From Hyphomicrobiales bacterium (GTDB lineage: Bacteria; Pseudomonadota; Alphaproteobacteria; Rhizobiales; Ancalomicrobiaceae): DNA of 55,803 bases. The translations under genes were made by a program, and so were the position numbers. Each line of letters starts with the position of its first letter. Position 1 is the first letter of the stretch. The stretch covers positions 1-55,803 of the forward strand of contig JAJTBO010000023.1 in assembly GCA_021286855.1 (NCBI GenBank), in the 5' to 3' direction. A model generated the notes under the pieces. The model saw only the letters and a program-made list of their open reading frames with translations, was not told the DNA's origin and did not search any database. Shown here piece by piece: positions 1 through 7,650 of this stretch.

Positions 1-30
1 GATCAGTGGGGTGTCCTCGTATGAGATGAC

Positions 31-63
31 GAAAAAAGAAGAGCCGCCCCGATGATGAGCGGC
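31..63 (-). terminator. Rho-independent terminator of the integrase
   Basis: Read on the minus strand, a GCCGC/GCGGC stem (59-63 with 43-47) with an 11-nt loop is followed by a T-rich tract (31-42). It lies about 60 bases past the integrase stop codon and is oriented to end that transcript. The stem is short, so this is a moderate call. Confidence 0.5.
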
Positions 64-120
64 CCGGCGTCTTCAGCCTATATGCGGGATAATTTCTGCG
101 TGTCCCTTTCGGGAGTACAC

Positions 121-1668
121 TCAACCGACTTCGTAGCGGGGGAGCTTGCAAATCTCACGGTAGAGGCCGGCAGGCTCGCCGTAGACGGATTCGTCGACAC
201 CTTGCCCGCTGTGGCCGGTGATCATGCGCCTAATCTCCTGGTCCATCCCGTGTTTGCGACCGAGGGTGACCATTCGATGTCGCCAGCCATGGTTCGGCTG
301 GACGCTCTTGTCGGAGACGATGGAGCGCGCCGAAGACGCCAGTCGGTTCTTGATCCCCTGCACTGGTCCCCGCACCGACCCATCGGGGCTCGGTTTCACG
401 AAGAGATATTCAGTCGAGGAGGTGGCCACGAAGTCGGGGAAGCCGAGTTCGACGAGGTGCGGATGCAGGGGGACGGAACGGCTCTTTCCGCCCTTCACCG
501 TTCCTGCTTCGGGCAGGATATCGATGAACCAGACGTCCTCCCGCTTCACGAGGTCCTGTCGCCGAAGCTGCACCATTTCACCTACTCGCGCGCCCGTGTA
601 GGCGCAGAGCCAGGGAACCCAGCGATACGCTGCGGCAGTGGTGATGCGCTCGGTTCCGGGCGAGCGTTCCCATGCGGCCTTGAGAATCGCCTTCGCCTCG
701 TCGTCGGTGAAGCCCCGATTCTTGATCTTTTGAGCCGTGGGAATCCTCAGCTTCACGCCCGTGGCGGGATTCGCTGTGAGTTTGCGATTCTCGACTGCCC
801 AGCCGAACACGGACTTCAGGGCGGCGAGATCGACATCCTTGATCGTCTTGGCTTTGAGGCCGCTGGCGAGGCGGTGGTCCTTGTACCGAATGACATCCTC
901 AGGGGTTACACGGCTGGCGTCGTCGTGCCCGAGGAAGGCGCTGAACTTCTTGAAGGTGGAGGCGTAGCTGTCGTGGGTCTTCACGGCGAGGCCGAGGACC
1001 GATGATTCTGCCCACCATGCTTCGATGAGTTCCGTCAAGGTGATCGAGTGAATCGCCTTGGGAGTATCGGGTCTCCTCCATTCCGGAAACCGGTCTCCGT
1101 CAGGGTCTTCTCGGTAATCGCCATCGGATTTGCGACGCAGAGCTTCGGCTGCCTGCGTGAAGGTGCGGTGGAATTCCTTCAGAAGTTCAGAACGGGTGTC
1201 TCCGTCCACGATGAGGGCGTGTCGGGTCAACAGATCGTCTACGGACGGACCGGCCCAGTCTTCGAGCATACCGGCCTCGGCCGCTTGCTTCTGGAGTCGC
1301 AACACGTGATCCCAGACGGCGGTCGGCCCCGGCTCGTCCGAGAGGTCATCGACGAGATCACGGTAGAAGAGGCCGGCGAGAGCCGTGATCTCCTTTCGAG
1401 TGAGGCGTCTTGGGCCTTGGCGCAGGCCTAGCCAAAACTGCTCCAGATGGCCGAGGACGGCGGCGTGACGCTTGCGAGCTTCGGCAGGATCGCGGGTCCG
1501 CAGAGAGAGCTTCAGGGTCTCTGCCGTCTCGGAAATGACCACGCTGACGGTCTCGTCACCGACCGGGATTGCAAGCGTCTTTCCACGCGCACGCATCAAC
1601 ACGTCGCGCGGGATGCGTTGCCGGAAATAGATCAGCGATGTGTCGGAGCGACGGGTCGGACGTGCCAT
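121..1668 (-). CDS. Tyrosine recombinase/integrase, DUF6538 type
   Basis: Site-specific tyrosine recombinase of 515 residues, expected to integrate and excise a mobile element by strand exchange at its attachment site. The N-terminus (MARPTRRSDTSLIYFRQRIP) matches the DUF6538 arm domain found on many proteobacterial phage and island integrases; a core-binding domain spans about 205-305. Catalytic residues are visible: R361 in TGARVGE, a lysine near 392-395 (KGGKSR), H460 and R463 in HGWRH, H486 in TGHS and nucleophile Y496. All are intact, so the enzyme should be active. The start at 1668 fits the family N-terminus; an ATG at 1680 would add four residues, and neither has a clear ribosome site. 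The gene starts about 110 bases from the 3' end of tRNA-Leu and reads away from it, the normal arrangement of a tRNA-targeted island. Its base composition looks less GC-rich than the genes to the right (by eye). Confidence 0.93.
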   Translation of the reverse strand: MARPTRRSDTSLIYFRQRIPRDVLMRARGKTLAIPVGDETVSVVISETAETLKLSLRTRDPAEARKRHAAVLGHLEQFWLGLRQGPRRLTRKEITALAGLFYRDLVDDLSDEPGPTAVWDHVLRLQKQAAEAGMLEDWAGPSVDDLLTRHALIVDGDTRSELLKEFHRTFTQAAEALRRKSDGDYREDPDGDRFPEWRRPDTPKAIHSITLTELIEAWWAESSVLGLAVKTHDSYASTFKKFSAFLGHDDASRVTPEDVIRYKDHRLASGLKAKTIKDVDLAALKSVFGWAVENRKLTANPATGVKLRIPTAQKIKNRGFTDDEAKAILKAAWERSPGTERITTAAAYRWVPWLCAYTGARVGEMVQLRRQDLVKREDVWFIDILPEAGTVKGGKSRSVPLHPHLVELGFPDFVATSSTEYLFVKPSPDGSVRGPVQGIKNRLASSARSIVSDKSVQPNHGWRHRMVTLGRKHGMDQEIRRMITGHSGQGVDESVYGEPAGLYREICKLPRYEVG

Positions 1669-1777
1669 GGCGAGGGGCATTCGGAACTCGCTGTGTACCG
1701 GTCGTGTGTACCAGTCCAGCGAACGCAACCCTTTGAGAACACTTAACTCTCTGAGTGAAAACACACTTCGAGAGTGA

Positions 1778-1800
1778 TGGTGCCCAGGAGAGGACTCGAA
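1778..1800 (-). other. Probable attachment site at the tRNA-Leu 3' end
   Basis: Tyrosine recombinases of this class usually recombine within the 3' end of a tRNA gene and restore it. The T-arm/acceptor end of the tRNA-Leu at 1778-1800 is the nearest candidate, with the integrase immediately beyond. The second copy of the direct repeat would lie left of position 1, outside this window, so the exact core cannot be defined here. Confidence 0.4.
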
Positions 1801-1862
1801 CCTCCACGGCTTTCACCACTGGTACCTGAAACCAGCGCGTCTACCAATTCCGCCACCTGGGC
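1778..1862 (-). tRNA. tRNA-Leu(CAG)
   Basis: An 85-nt tRNA on the minus strand with acceptor pairing GCCCAGG/CCTGGGC and an encoded CCA end. The anticodon loop TTCAGGT between CTGGT and ACCAG gives anticodon CAG. It has the long variable arm of a class II tRNA and a T-loop GTTCGAGTC. It reads the CTG leucine codon, common in this GC-rich genome. Its 3' end abuts the integrase region and probably serves as the integration target while staying intact. Confidence 0.95.
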
Positions 1863-2031
1863 AACGGCGGCGTCATTAAGGGGTCGCATCGGGCTTGTCA
1901 ATCGGGTCGACGCCGTCTCGACGCCTTTCCACCATCGACGAGTGCGCGAGGCGCTTCACAGGAGGCGCGGGGAGGGCTAAGAACCGTTCGGTCCCATCGC
2001 CCGCTCGGGGTTCAGCGACGAGGTCTCACGC

Positions 2032-3021
2032 ATGTCCGCTTCTTTCGACGCTTCCGGCAATGGCAAGCTCGTCACGGTGTTCGGCGGCTCCGGGTTCCTC
2101 GGACGCCAGGTGGTGCGGTCGCTGGCGCGGCGCGGTTGGCGCATTCGCGCCGCCTGCCGTCGGCCCGATCTCGCCGGCCAGCTGCAGCCGATCGGCGGCC
2201 CCGGCCAGATCGTCGGCGTGCAGGCCAACATCCGCCGTGACCATCGCTGGTCGGTCGAACGCGCCGTCGAAGGCGCCGACGCGGTGGTCAATCTGGTCGG
2301 CATCCTGGCGCCCTCGGGCAAGCAGACCTTCGCCGACGTCCAGGCCGACGGCGCGCACATGATCGCCGACGCGGTCAAGGCGGCCGGCATTCACGCCATG
2401 GTCCATGTCTCGGCGATCGGCGCCGACGGCGACAGCCCCTCGGACTACGCCCGCACCAAGGCGCTCGGCGAGGGCGCGGTGCTGCACGTGCTGCCCGATT
2501 CGGTGGTCCTGCGTCCCTCGGTGCTGTTCGGGCCGGACGACGACTTCTTCAACAAGCTCGGCGCGATGATCGCGTTGTCGCCGGTCGCGCCGCTGATCGG
2601 CGGCGGGACGACCCGCTTCCAGCCGGCCTATGTGCGCGACGTCGCCGAGGCGGTGGCGATCGCGGTCGAGGGCGGCGCGAAGGCCGGCGCGACCTACGAA
2701 CTCGGCGGACCGGAGGTGAAGACCTTCCGCGACTGCGTCGAACTCGTCGCCGCCGCCGCGCATCGCAAGCCCTGGCTCGTGCCGCTGCCGTTCGGGCTCG
2801 CTCGGCTGCAGGCGAAGCTCCTCCAGCTCCTGCCGAACCCGCTCCTCACCGAGGATCAGGTCGAACTCCTGAAGAGCGACAACGTCGTCTCCGAGGCGGC
2901 GGTGGCCGAGGGCCGCACCTTCGCCGGGCTCGGCATCGAACCGACCGCGATCGAGGCGATCCTCGACAGCTACATCTGGCGGTTCCGGCCGCAGGGTCAG
3001 TTCGACCGCCGTCCGGCCTGA
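2032..3021 (+). CDS. NDUFA9-like NAD(P)-binding protein (complex I assembly-type SDR)
   Basis: Atypical short-chain dehydrogenase of 329 residues, related to the mitochondrial complex I accessory subunit NDUFA9 and its bacterial homologues. An N-terminal Rossmann motif VFGGSGFLGRQVV (about 15-27) binds the nucleotide; VNLVGIL and HVSAIGAD follow in the usual strand positions, and YARTK (about 143-147) supplies the Tyr-x3-Lys pair. Bacterial members are annotated as complex I NDUFA9 subunit family proteins, but their substrate is not settled. No nuo genes lie nearby, so nothing here ties it to complex I. It starts after a roughly 170-base gap downstream of the divergent tRNA-Leu and is followed by a glutathione S-transferase gene. 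Confidence 0.85.
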   Translation: MSASFDASGNGKLVTVFGGSGFLGRQVVRSLARRGWRIRAACRRPDLAGQLQPIGGPGQIVGVQANIRRDHRWSVERAVEGADAVVNLVGILAPSGKQTFADVQADGAHMIADAVKAAGIHAMVHVSAIGADGDSPSDYARTKALGEGAVLHVLPDSVVLRPSVLFGPDDDFFNKLGAMIALSPVAPLIGGGTTRFQPAYVRDVAEAVAIAVEGGAKAGATYELGGPEVKTFRDCVELVAAAAHRKPWLVPLPFGLARLQAKLLQLLPNPLLTEDQVELLKSDNVVSEAAVAEGRTFAGLGIEPTAIEAILDSYIWRFRPQGQFDRRPA

Positions 3022-3135
3022 GACGTCTCGCGTTTCCGCATCGCATCCCGCGCCGACTTGTCGGCGTGGGAGCGGCGGCCTATTAGGGAGGATCGGTGCG
3101 GCGATCCTTCGCCGGCACGTCCCGTTCGGATCGCG

Positions 3136-3828
3136 ATGCTCACGCTCTATCACCACCCCTTCTCCACCTCGAGCCGGTTCGTCCGTCTCGCCTGCGCCGA
3201 GTACGGGCTGACGCCGGATCTGGTGGTGGAGAAGCCGTGGGAGCGGCGGCGCGAGTTCCTGTTGATGAACCCGGCCGGGTCGCTGCCGGTGATGGTCGAG
3301 AACGACGGGCCGCCGATCTGCGGCGCGACCGTGATCATGGAATATCTCGACGAGACGCGCGGCTATGCGCTGGCCGATCGCCGCCTGATGCCGCAACACG
3401 CCGAGACGCGGGCGGAAGTGCGCCGTCTCGTCGACTGGTTCCTCGGCAAGTTCGACGGCGAGGTGGTCGGCTACCTCGTCCACGAAAAGATCTTCAAGCT
3501 GGAGATCCCGCGGACGCAGGGCGGAGGCGCGCCGGATTCGGCGGTGCTCAGGGCGGCGCGGGCCAACATCCGGCATCATCTGAAGTATCTCGGCTGGCTG
3601 GCCACCACGCGCGACTGGCTCGCCGGGCCGAAGCTCACCTTCGCCGATCTGGCGGCGGCGGCGGCGCTGTCCTGCGTCGACTATCTCGGCGAGGTGCCGT
3701 GGGCGGAGGACGACGCGACCAAGGCTTGGTACGGGCTGGTCAAGTCGCGGCCGTCGTTCCGCACGCTTCTGGCCGACCGGATCCTGGCGATCCCGCCGGC
3801 GGCGACCTACGCCGACCTCGACTTCTGA
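3136..3828 (+). CDS. Glutathione S-transferase family protein
   Basis: Cytosolic GST-fold protein of 230 residues. The thioredoxin-like N-terminal domain begins MLTLYHHPFSTSSRFVRLA, with the catalytic Ser/Tyr region at YHHPFSTSS and the cis-proline segment GSLPVM (about 55-60) followed by the glutathione gamma-glutamyl contact around GATVIMEYLDE. The C-terminal helical domain includes LTFADLAAAAALS, the conserved N-capping Asp motif of GSTs. The start at 3136 was chosen because upstream codons do not belong to the fold. It sits 26 bases before cmk on the same strand and could be co-transcribed with it. The natural substrate cannot be told. Confidence 0.88.
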   Translation: MLTLYHHPFSTSSRFVRLACAEYGLTPDLVVEKPWERRREFLLMNPAGSLPVMVENDGPPICGATVIMEYLDETRGYALADRRLMPQHAETRAEVRRLVDWFLGKFDGEVVGYLVHEKIFKLEIPRTQGGGAPDSAVLRAARANIRHHLKYLGWLATTRDWLAGPKLTFADLAAAAALSCVDYLGEVPWAEDDATKAWYGLVKSRPSFRTLLADRILAIPPAATYADLDF

Positions 3829-3853
3829 CGTCCATAGACCCACGGGTGCCATC

Positions 3854-4516
3854 ATGACCGACGCCGTTCGCCTTCGTCCCTTCGTCGTGGCGATCGACGG
3901 TCCGGCGGCGGCCGGCAAGGGGACGCTGGCGTTGCGGCTCGCCGAGGCGCTCGGCCTGCCGCATCTCGACACCGGACTGCTCTATCGCGCGATCGGCAAG
4001 CTGATGGCGGAACGGGGCTTCGATCTCGACGATCCGCTGCTCGCCGGCCAATTCGCCGAGGCGCTCGATCCGGAGGATCTGAAGCGCGGCGATCTCAGAG
4101 GCCGGGAGGCGGGCGAGCTCGCCTCGCGGGTGGCGGTGCATCCGCCGGTGCGGGCGGCGCTCGTCCAGTTTCAACGCGACTTCGCGGCCCGCGCGCCCGG
4201 CGCGGTGCTCGATGGGCGCGACATCGGCACGGTGATCTGTCCGCAGGCGGACGTGAAGATCTTCGTCACCGCCTCGCCGGAGGTTCGCGCCCGGCGGCGC
4301 ACCGACGAGCTTCTCGCCAAGGGGCGCGAGGTCGCCTACGAGACGATCCTGGCGGAGACCAAGGAGCGCGACGAGCGCGACAGCGGCCGCGCCGTCGCGC
4401 CGCTGAAACCGGCCGAGGACGCGGTGGTGCTCGACACCTCCTCTCTCGATCGCGACGACGCCTTCGTCGCGGCGATGGCGATCGTGGCCGAAAGACGGGC
4501 CGAAGAATCCGCTTGA
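3854..4516 (+). CDS. cmk: Cytidylate kinase
   Basis: CMP/dCMP kinase of 220 residues, making CDP from CMP with ATP in pyrimidine nucleotide recycling. The P-loop is IDGPAAAGKGT (about 14-24), followed by LDTGLLYRAIG (CMP-binding region), LDGRDIGTVICPQADVKIFV and the lid segment RARRRTDELLAKG with KERDERDSGR. Length is normal. In many Hyphomicrobiales cmk lies between aroA and rpsA; here rpsA is still downstream but separated by two genes, while aroA lies some 42 kb away. Its TGA stop codon overlaps the -35 element of the SnoaL/MerR promoter. Confidence 0.95.
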   Translation: MTDAVRLRPFVVAIDGPAAAGKGTLALRLAEALGLPHLDTGLLYRAIGKLMAERGFDLDDPLLAGQFAEALDPEDLKRGDLRGREAGELASRVAVHPPVRAALVQFQRDFAARAPGAVLDGRDIGTVICPQADVKIFVTASPEVRARRRTDELLAKGREVAYETILAETKERDERDSGRAVAPLKPAEDAVVLDTSSLDRDDAFVAAMAIVAERRAEESA

Positions 4517-4543
4517 CCTGGAGCGCGCTCCAGGTCCCAGACG
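4513..4543 (+). promoter_or_regulatory. MerR-type promoter with perfect 22-bp palindrome
   Basis: A TTGACC -35 hexamer (4513-4518) runs directly into a perfect 22-bp dyad at 4515-4536 (half-site GACCTGGAGCG). MerR-family activators bind such dyads inside an over-long 19-20 bp spacer, and this places a poor -10 at about 4538-4544. The first gene of the unit starts at 4574 and the MerR gene is second, so the site is most likely its own operator. The -35 overlaps the cmk stop codon. Confidence 0.72.
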
Positions 4544-4573
4544 TCATGGTCGGTCCAACAAGGGAGCCGACCG

Positions 4574-4978
4574 ATGACCACATCCACCGACACCATCGTC
4601 CATCGCCTGTTCGCCGCGCTCGGCACGTCGCCGGACGCCTTCACCGCTTTCTTCGCCGAGGACGGGGAGATCGTCGCGGTGCGCGCCGGGGCTCACCCCG
4701 ATCATCCGCTCTACGGAACCCATCGCGGCGCGGCGGCGATCCGGGCGCTGTTGCCGGCCTTCGGCCGACTGTTCGAAGCGCAGGACTTCGCCATCGAGAC
4801 CGTGACGGAGACGGCGGAGCGGGCCTGGGCTTCGGGCCGCTTCACCTATCTGGTCAAGCCGACCGGGCGGATCTTCGCGAGCGATTGGGCGCTCCGGCTC
4901 GATCTGGAAGGCGGGCGCATCCGCACCTATCATTTCTACGAAGACAGCGAAGCCCTGGCGGCGGCGCTGGCGGCGTGA
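4574..4978 (+). CDS. SnoaL-like / NTF2-like domain protein
   Basis: Small protein of 134 residues with the cone-shaped NTF2-like fold typical of SnoaL proteins. Visible features are the N-terminal helix with FTAFFAEDGEI, a GTHRGAAAIRALLPAF helix and the C-terminal strands RFTYLVKPTGR and GGRIRTYHFYEDSEALAAAL, whose HFYEDSE ending is typical of stress-related SnoaL proteins. The family includes isomerases, hydrolases and binding proteins, so no reaction can be assigned. It is the first gene after the MerR-type palindromic promoter and probably its regulated target; a strong hairpin separates it from the MerR gene. Confidence 0.8.
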   Translation: MTTSTDTIVHRLFAALGTSPDAFTAFFAEDGEIVAVRAGAHPDHPLYGTHRGAAAIRALLPAFGRLFEAQDFAIETVTETAERAWASGRFTYLVKPTGRIFASDWALRLDLEGGRIRTYHFYEDSEALAAALAA

Positions 4979-4982
4979 GCGA

Positions 4983-5013
4983 GACGGCGGCGGGGCGCTT
5001 CCCCGCCGCCGTC
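4983..5013 (+). other. Strong intercistronic hairpin between SnoaL-like and merR genes
   Basis: A perfect 13-bp stem (GACGGCGGCGGGG at 4983-4995 with its complement at 5001-5013) closes a 5-nt loop just after the SnoaL-like stop codon. No T-run follows, so it is more likely a transcript-end stabiliser or partial attenuator that lowers merR expression than a full terminator. Confidence 0.6.
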
Positions 5014-5045
5014 GTGCGGTTCATCCGACGCGGGGGGCGACGACG

Positions 5046-5477
5046 ATGTTCATCGGCGAACTGGCGGAGCGCACCGGCGTGAGCATCGACACTCTGCGCT
5101 GGTACGAGAAGACCGGATTGATCCCGCCGCCGCTGCGCGACCAGGGGCGGCGGCGGGTCTATTCGGTGGAGACCGTCGACTGGGTCGGGTTTCTGCTGCG
5201 GCTGAAGGCGACCGGGATGACGCTCGCAGAACTGCGCGCCTATGCCGACCTGCGTCGGGCGGGGGCGACGACGTCGGCCGAACGCCGGGCGCGTCTGGAG
5301 GAGCATCGCGACGATCTGCGGCGACGCATGGCGCTGTTCGCGGAGAGCCTCGCGATCCTCGATCGGCAGATCGAGGCCTATCGCGCGGCGGAAGCGGCGA
5401 CGGGCGAGGATCCGGGTGAGGCGGTGGAGGCCTGCCCGTTGCGCCGGGCGGCGCGCACGGGCGCGACGCGAGGGTGA
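5046..5477 (+). CDS. MerR family transcriptional regulator
   Basis: DNA-binding regulator of 143 residues. The N-terminal winged helix is clear: MFIGELAERTGVSIDTLRWY, EKTGLIPP and RRVYSVETVDWVGFLLRLKATGM, then the long dimerisation coiled coil (about 80-120) with RLEEHRDDLRRRM. A late Cys in ACPLRR (about 131) is the only cysteine, so it lacks an evident metal-binding cysteine cluster; the inducer is unknown. It follows the SnoaL-like gene after 67 bases. The palindrome at 4515-4536 is the likely binding site, implying autoregulation. Confidence 0.88.
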   Translation: MFIGELAERTGVSIDTLRWYEKTGLIPPPLRDQGRRRVYSVETVDWVGFLLRLKATGMTLAELRAYADLRRAGATTSAERRARLEEHRDDLRRRMALFAESLAILDRQIEAYRAAEAATGEDPGEAVEACPLRRAARTGATRG

Positions 5478-5497
5478 GCGAAAAGTCGCCGTGCGGC

Positions 5498-5526
5498 TTG
5501 CCGGGGCGAGCGTCTTCCGCTATGGA
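5498..5526 (+). promoter_or_regulatory. Candidate rpsA promoter
   Basis: TTGCCG (5498-5503) and TATGGA (5521-5526) are separated by exactly 17 bp, a plausible housekeeping sigma promoter for this GC-rich group. It would give a leader of about 255 nt before rpsA. Confidence 0.4.
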
Positions 5527-5532
5527 ACGCCC

Positions 5533-5789
5533 GTTCGCGAGGCAGACCCTCCTTCGGGAGGGGCCGTCGTCCGCATGTCCGGCGTCCGATACGCCGGTCC
5601 GCCTCCGGCGGGATGCGGGACGAGCCTCGAGGACGCAACCGATTTCGATCGACGTTCGCCGGCGCCGGCGCTTCGGGCGAGAGCCCGAGGTCGTTTCCCG
5701 AACAGACGGGAGACCGGACGGGGTCGAGATCATCCGGACACACCAGCCCCCGCCGGCGCGCGCCGATCTTTCGGCTTCCAGGAGTTTCA
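5533..5789 (+). promoter_or_regulatory. rpsA 5' leader with hairpins
   Basis: The gap of 312 bases between merR and rpsA (5478-5789) holds no credible gene. It contains a CCCTCC/GGAGGG hairpin with a UUCG tetraloop (5547-5562), several GC-rich inverted repeats, and a small GCCGA/TCGGC hairpin (5762-5775) directly before the ribosome site AGGAG (5780-5784). Ribosomal protein S1 is known to autoregulate its own mRNA in enterobacteria; whether this leader does so is inference. Confidence 0.35.
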
Positions 5790-7484
5790 ATGTCTCAGAT
5801 GAACCCCACCCGCGACGAATTCGCCGCCCTCCTCGAGGAATCCTTCGAGCAGTCCGATCTCTACGAAGGCTCGGTCGTCAAGGGCAAGATCGTCGCGATC
5901 GAGAAGGACCTCGCGGTCATCGACGTCGGCCTCAAGGTCGAAGGTCGCGTCGCCCTCAAGGAGTTCGGCGCCCAGGGTCGCGACGGCGGCCTCAAGGTCG
6001 GCGATGAAGTCGAGGTCTATCTCGACCGTGTCGAGAACGCCCTCGGCGAAGCCGTGATCTCGCGCGAGAAGGCTCGCCGCGAAGAGAGCTGGACCCGTCT
6101 CGAGGAGGCCTTCGCCAAGAACGAGAAGGTCACCGGCCTCATCTTCAATCAGGTCAAGGGTGGCTTCACCGTCGATCTCGACGGCGCCGTGGCGTTCCTG
6201 CCGCGCTCCCAGGTCGACATCCGTCCGGTTCGCGACGTCGGCCCGCTGATGCATGTGCCGCAGCCGTTCCAGATCCTCAAGATGGACAAGCGCCGCGGCA
6301 ACATCGTCGTGTCGCGCCGGACGGTTCTCGAAGAGACCCGCGCGGAGCAGCGTTCGGAGCTGGTGCAGAGCCTGCAGGAGGGCCAGATCGTCGACGGCGT
6401 GGTCAAGAACATCACCGACTACGGCGCGTTCGTCGACCTCGGCGGCATCGACGGCCTGCTGCACGTCACCGACATCGCGTGGCGCCGCATCAACCATCCC
6501 TCCGAGGTGCTCACGATCGGTCAGACCGTCAAGGTCCAGATCATCCGCGTCAACCCGGAGACCCACCGCATCTCGCTCGGCATGAAGCAGCTCGAGGCGG
6601 ATCCGTGGGAGGGCATCGTCGCCAAGTATCCGGTGAACGCGAAGTTCGCGGGTCGCGTGACCAACATCACCGACTACGGCGCCTTCGTCGAGCTGGAGCC
6701 GGGCATCGAAGGCCTGATCCACGTCTCCGAGATGTCCTGGACCAAGAAGAACGTCCATCCGGGCAAGATCGTCTCCACCTCTCAGGAGGTCGAGGTGATG
6801 GTGCTCGAGGTCGATCCGGTCAAGCGCCGCATCTCGCTCGGCCTCAAGCAGACGCTGGCCAACCCGTGGGAGACCTTCGTCGAGAAGTATCCGTCGGGCA
6901 CCGTGGTCGAGGGCGAGGTCAAGAACAAGACCGAGTTCGGTCTGTTCGTCGGTCTCGACGGCGACGTCGACGGCATGGTCCACCTCTCCGACCTCGACTG
7001 GAACCGTCCGGGCGAGCAGGTCATCGAGGAGTTCCGTCGCGGCGACAAGATCAAGGCCGTGGTTCTCGACGTCGACGTCGAGAAGGAGCGCATCTCGCTC
7101 GGCGTCAAGCAGCTCGCCGGCGATCCCTTCGAGAAGGCCGGCGACCTGCGTCGCGGCGCGATCGTCACCTGCGAAGTGCTCGAGGTGAAGGATTCGGGTC
7201 TCGAGGTGAAGATCGTCGACACCGAGTTCTCGACCTTCATCAAGCGCTCCGAGCTCGCCCGCGAGCGCGGTGACCAGCGTCCGGACCGTTTCGCCGTCGG
7301 CGAGCGTCTCGACGCCCGCGTCATCCAGTTCGACCGCAAGACCCGCAAGGTCTCGGTGTCGATCAAGGCGCTGGAAGTTGCCGAAGAGAAGGAAGCGATC
7401 GCCCAGTTCGGTTCGTCCGACTCGGGCGCCTCGCTCGGCGACATCCTCGGCGCGGCGCTGCGCGCCCGCTCCGAAGACAAGTGA
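5790..7484 (+). CDS. rpsA: 30S ribosomal protein S1
   Basis: Ribosomal protein S1 of 564 residues, the RNA-binding protein that helps dock and unfold mRNA on the 30S subunit. Six S1/OB-fold repeats can be followed: the first around VKGKIVAIEKDLAVIDVGL, the third and fourth with ITDYGAFVDLGGIDGLLHV and ITDYGAFVELEPGIEGLIHV, then KTEFGLFVGLDGDVDGMVHL, ending with KVSVSIKALEVAEEKEA. The N-terminal MNPTRDEFAALLEESF is typical of alphaproteobacterial S1. The start at 5790 is fixed by AGGAG six bases upstream; the longer frame to 5613 has no family similarity. A strong terminator follows. Highly conserved, likely essential. Confidence 0.97.
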   Translation: MSQMNPTRDEFAALLEESFEQSDLYEGSVVKGKIVAIEKDLAVIDVGLKVEGRVALKEFGAQGRDGGLKVGDEVEVYLDRVENALGEAVISREKARREESWTRLEEAFAKNEKVTGLIFNQVKGGFTVDLDGAVAFLPRSQVDIRPVRDVGPLMHVPQPFQILKMDKRRGNIVVSRRTVLEETRAEQRSELVQSLQEGQIVDGVVKNITDYGAFVDLGGIDGLLHVTDIAWRRINHPSEVLTIGQTVKVQIIRVNPETHRISLGMKQLEADPWEGIVAKYPVNAKFAGRVTNITDYGAFVELEPGIEGLIHVSEMSWTKKNVHPGKIVSTSQEVEVMVLEVDPVKRRISLGLKQTLANPWETFVEKYPSGTVVEGEVKNKTEFGLFVGLDGDVDGMVHLSDLDWNRPGEQVIEEFRRGDKIKAVVLDVDVEKERISLGVKQLAGDPFEKAGDLRRGAIVTCEVLEVKDSGLEVKIVDTEFSTFIKRSELARERGDQRPDRFAVGERLDARVIQFDRKTRKVSVSIKALEVAEEKEAIAQFGSSDSGASLGDILGAALRARSEDK

Positions 7485-7523
7485 TCGGTCGACCGGCTCT
7501 CGCGGGCCGGTCGCCTTCTTCGA

Positions 7524-7560
7524 GACCCGCGCCGGGCGACCGGCGCGGGTCTTCTCGTTT
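7524..7560 (+). terminator. Rho-independent terminator after rpsA
   Basis: A perfect 10-bp stem GACCCGCGCC/GGCGCGGGTC (7524-7533 with 7542-7551) with an 8-nt loop is followed by TTCTCGTTT. It lies 40 bases past the rpsA stop codon. Confidence 0.8.
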
Positions 7561-7650
7561 CCGCCTGTCGGGCGGCTCGTCTGCGACGGCGGGGTTGATG
7601 CGGCGGGCCGGCGCTGCTAACCCTCGGGACGTTCTCATGGAGGCCGCCCG

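Noticed and set aside
2032-3021. A true respiratory complex I subunit
   Set aside because: The protein is NDUFA9-like, but bacterial complex I lacks this subunit as a core member and no nuo genes are nearby.
2026-3972. A 648-codon minus-strand frame opposite the NDUFA9-like and GST genes
   Set aside because: It runs across two well-recognised plus-strand genes and has low-complexity Arg-rich content, the mark of a shadow frame.
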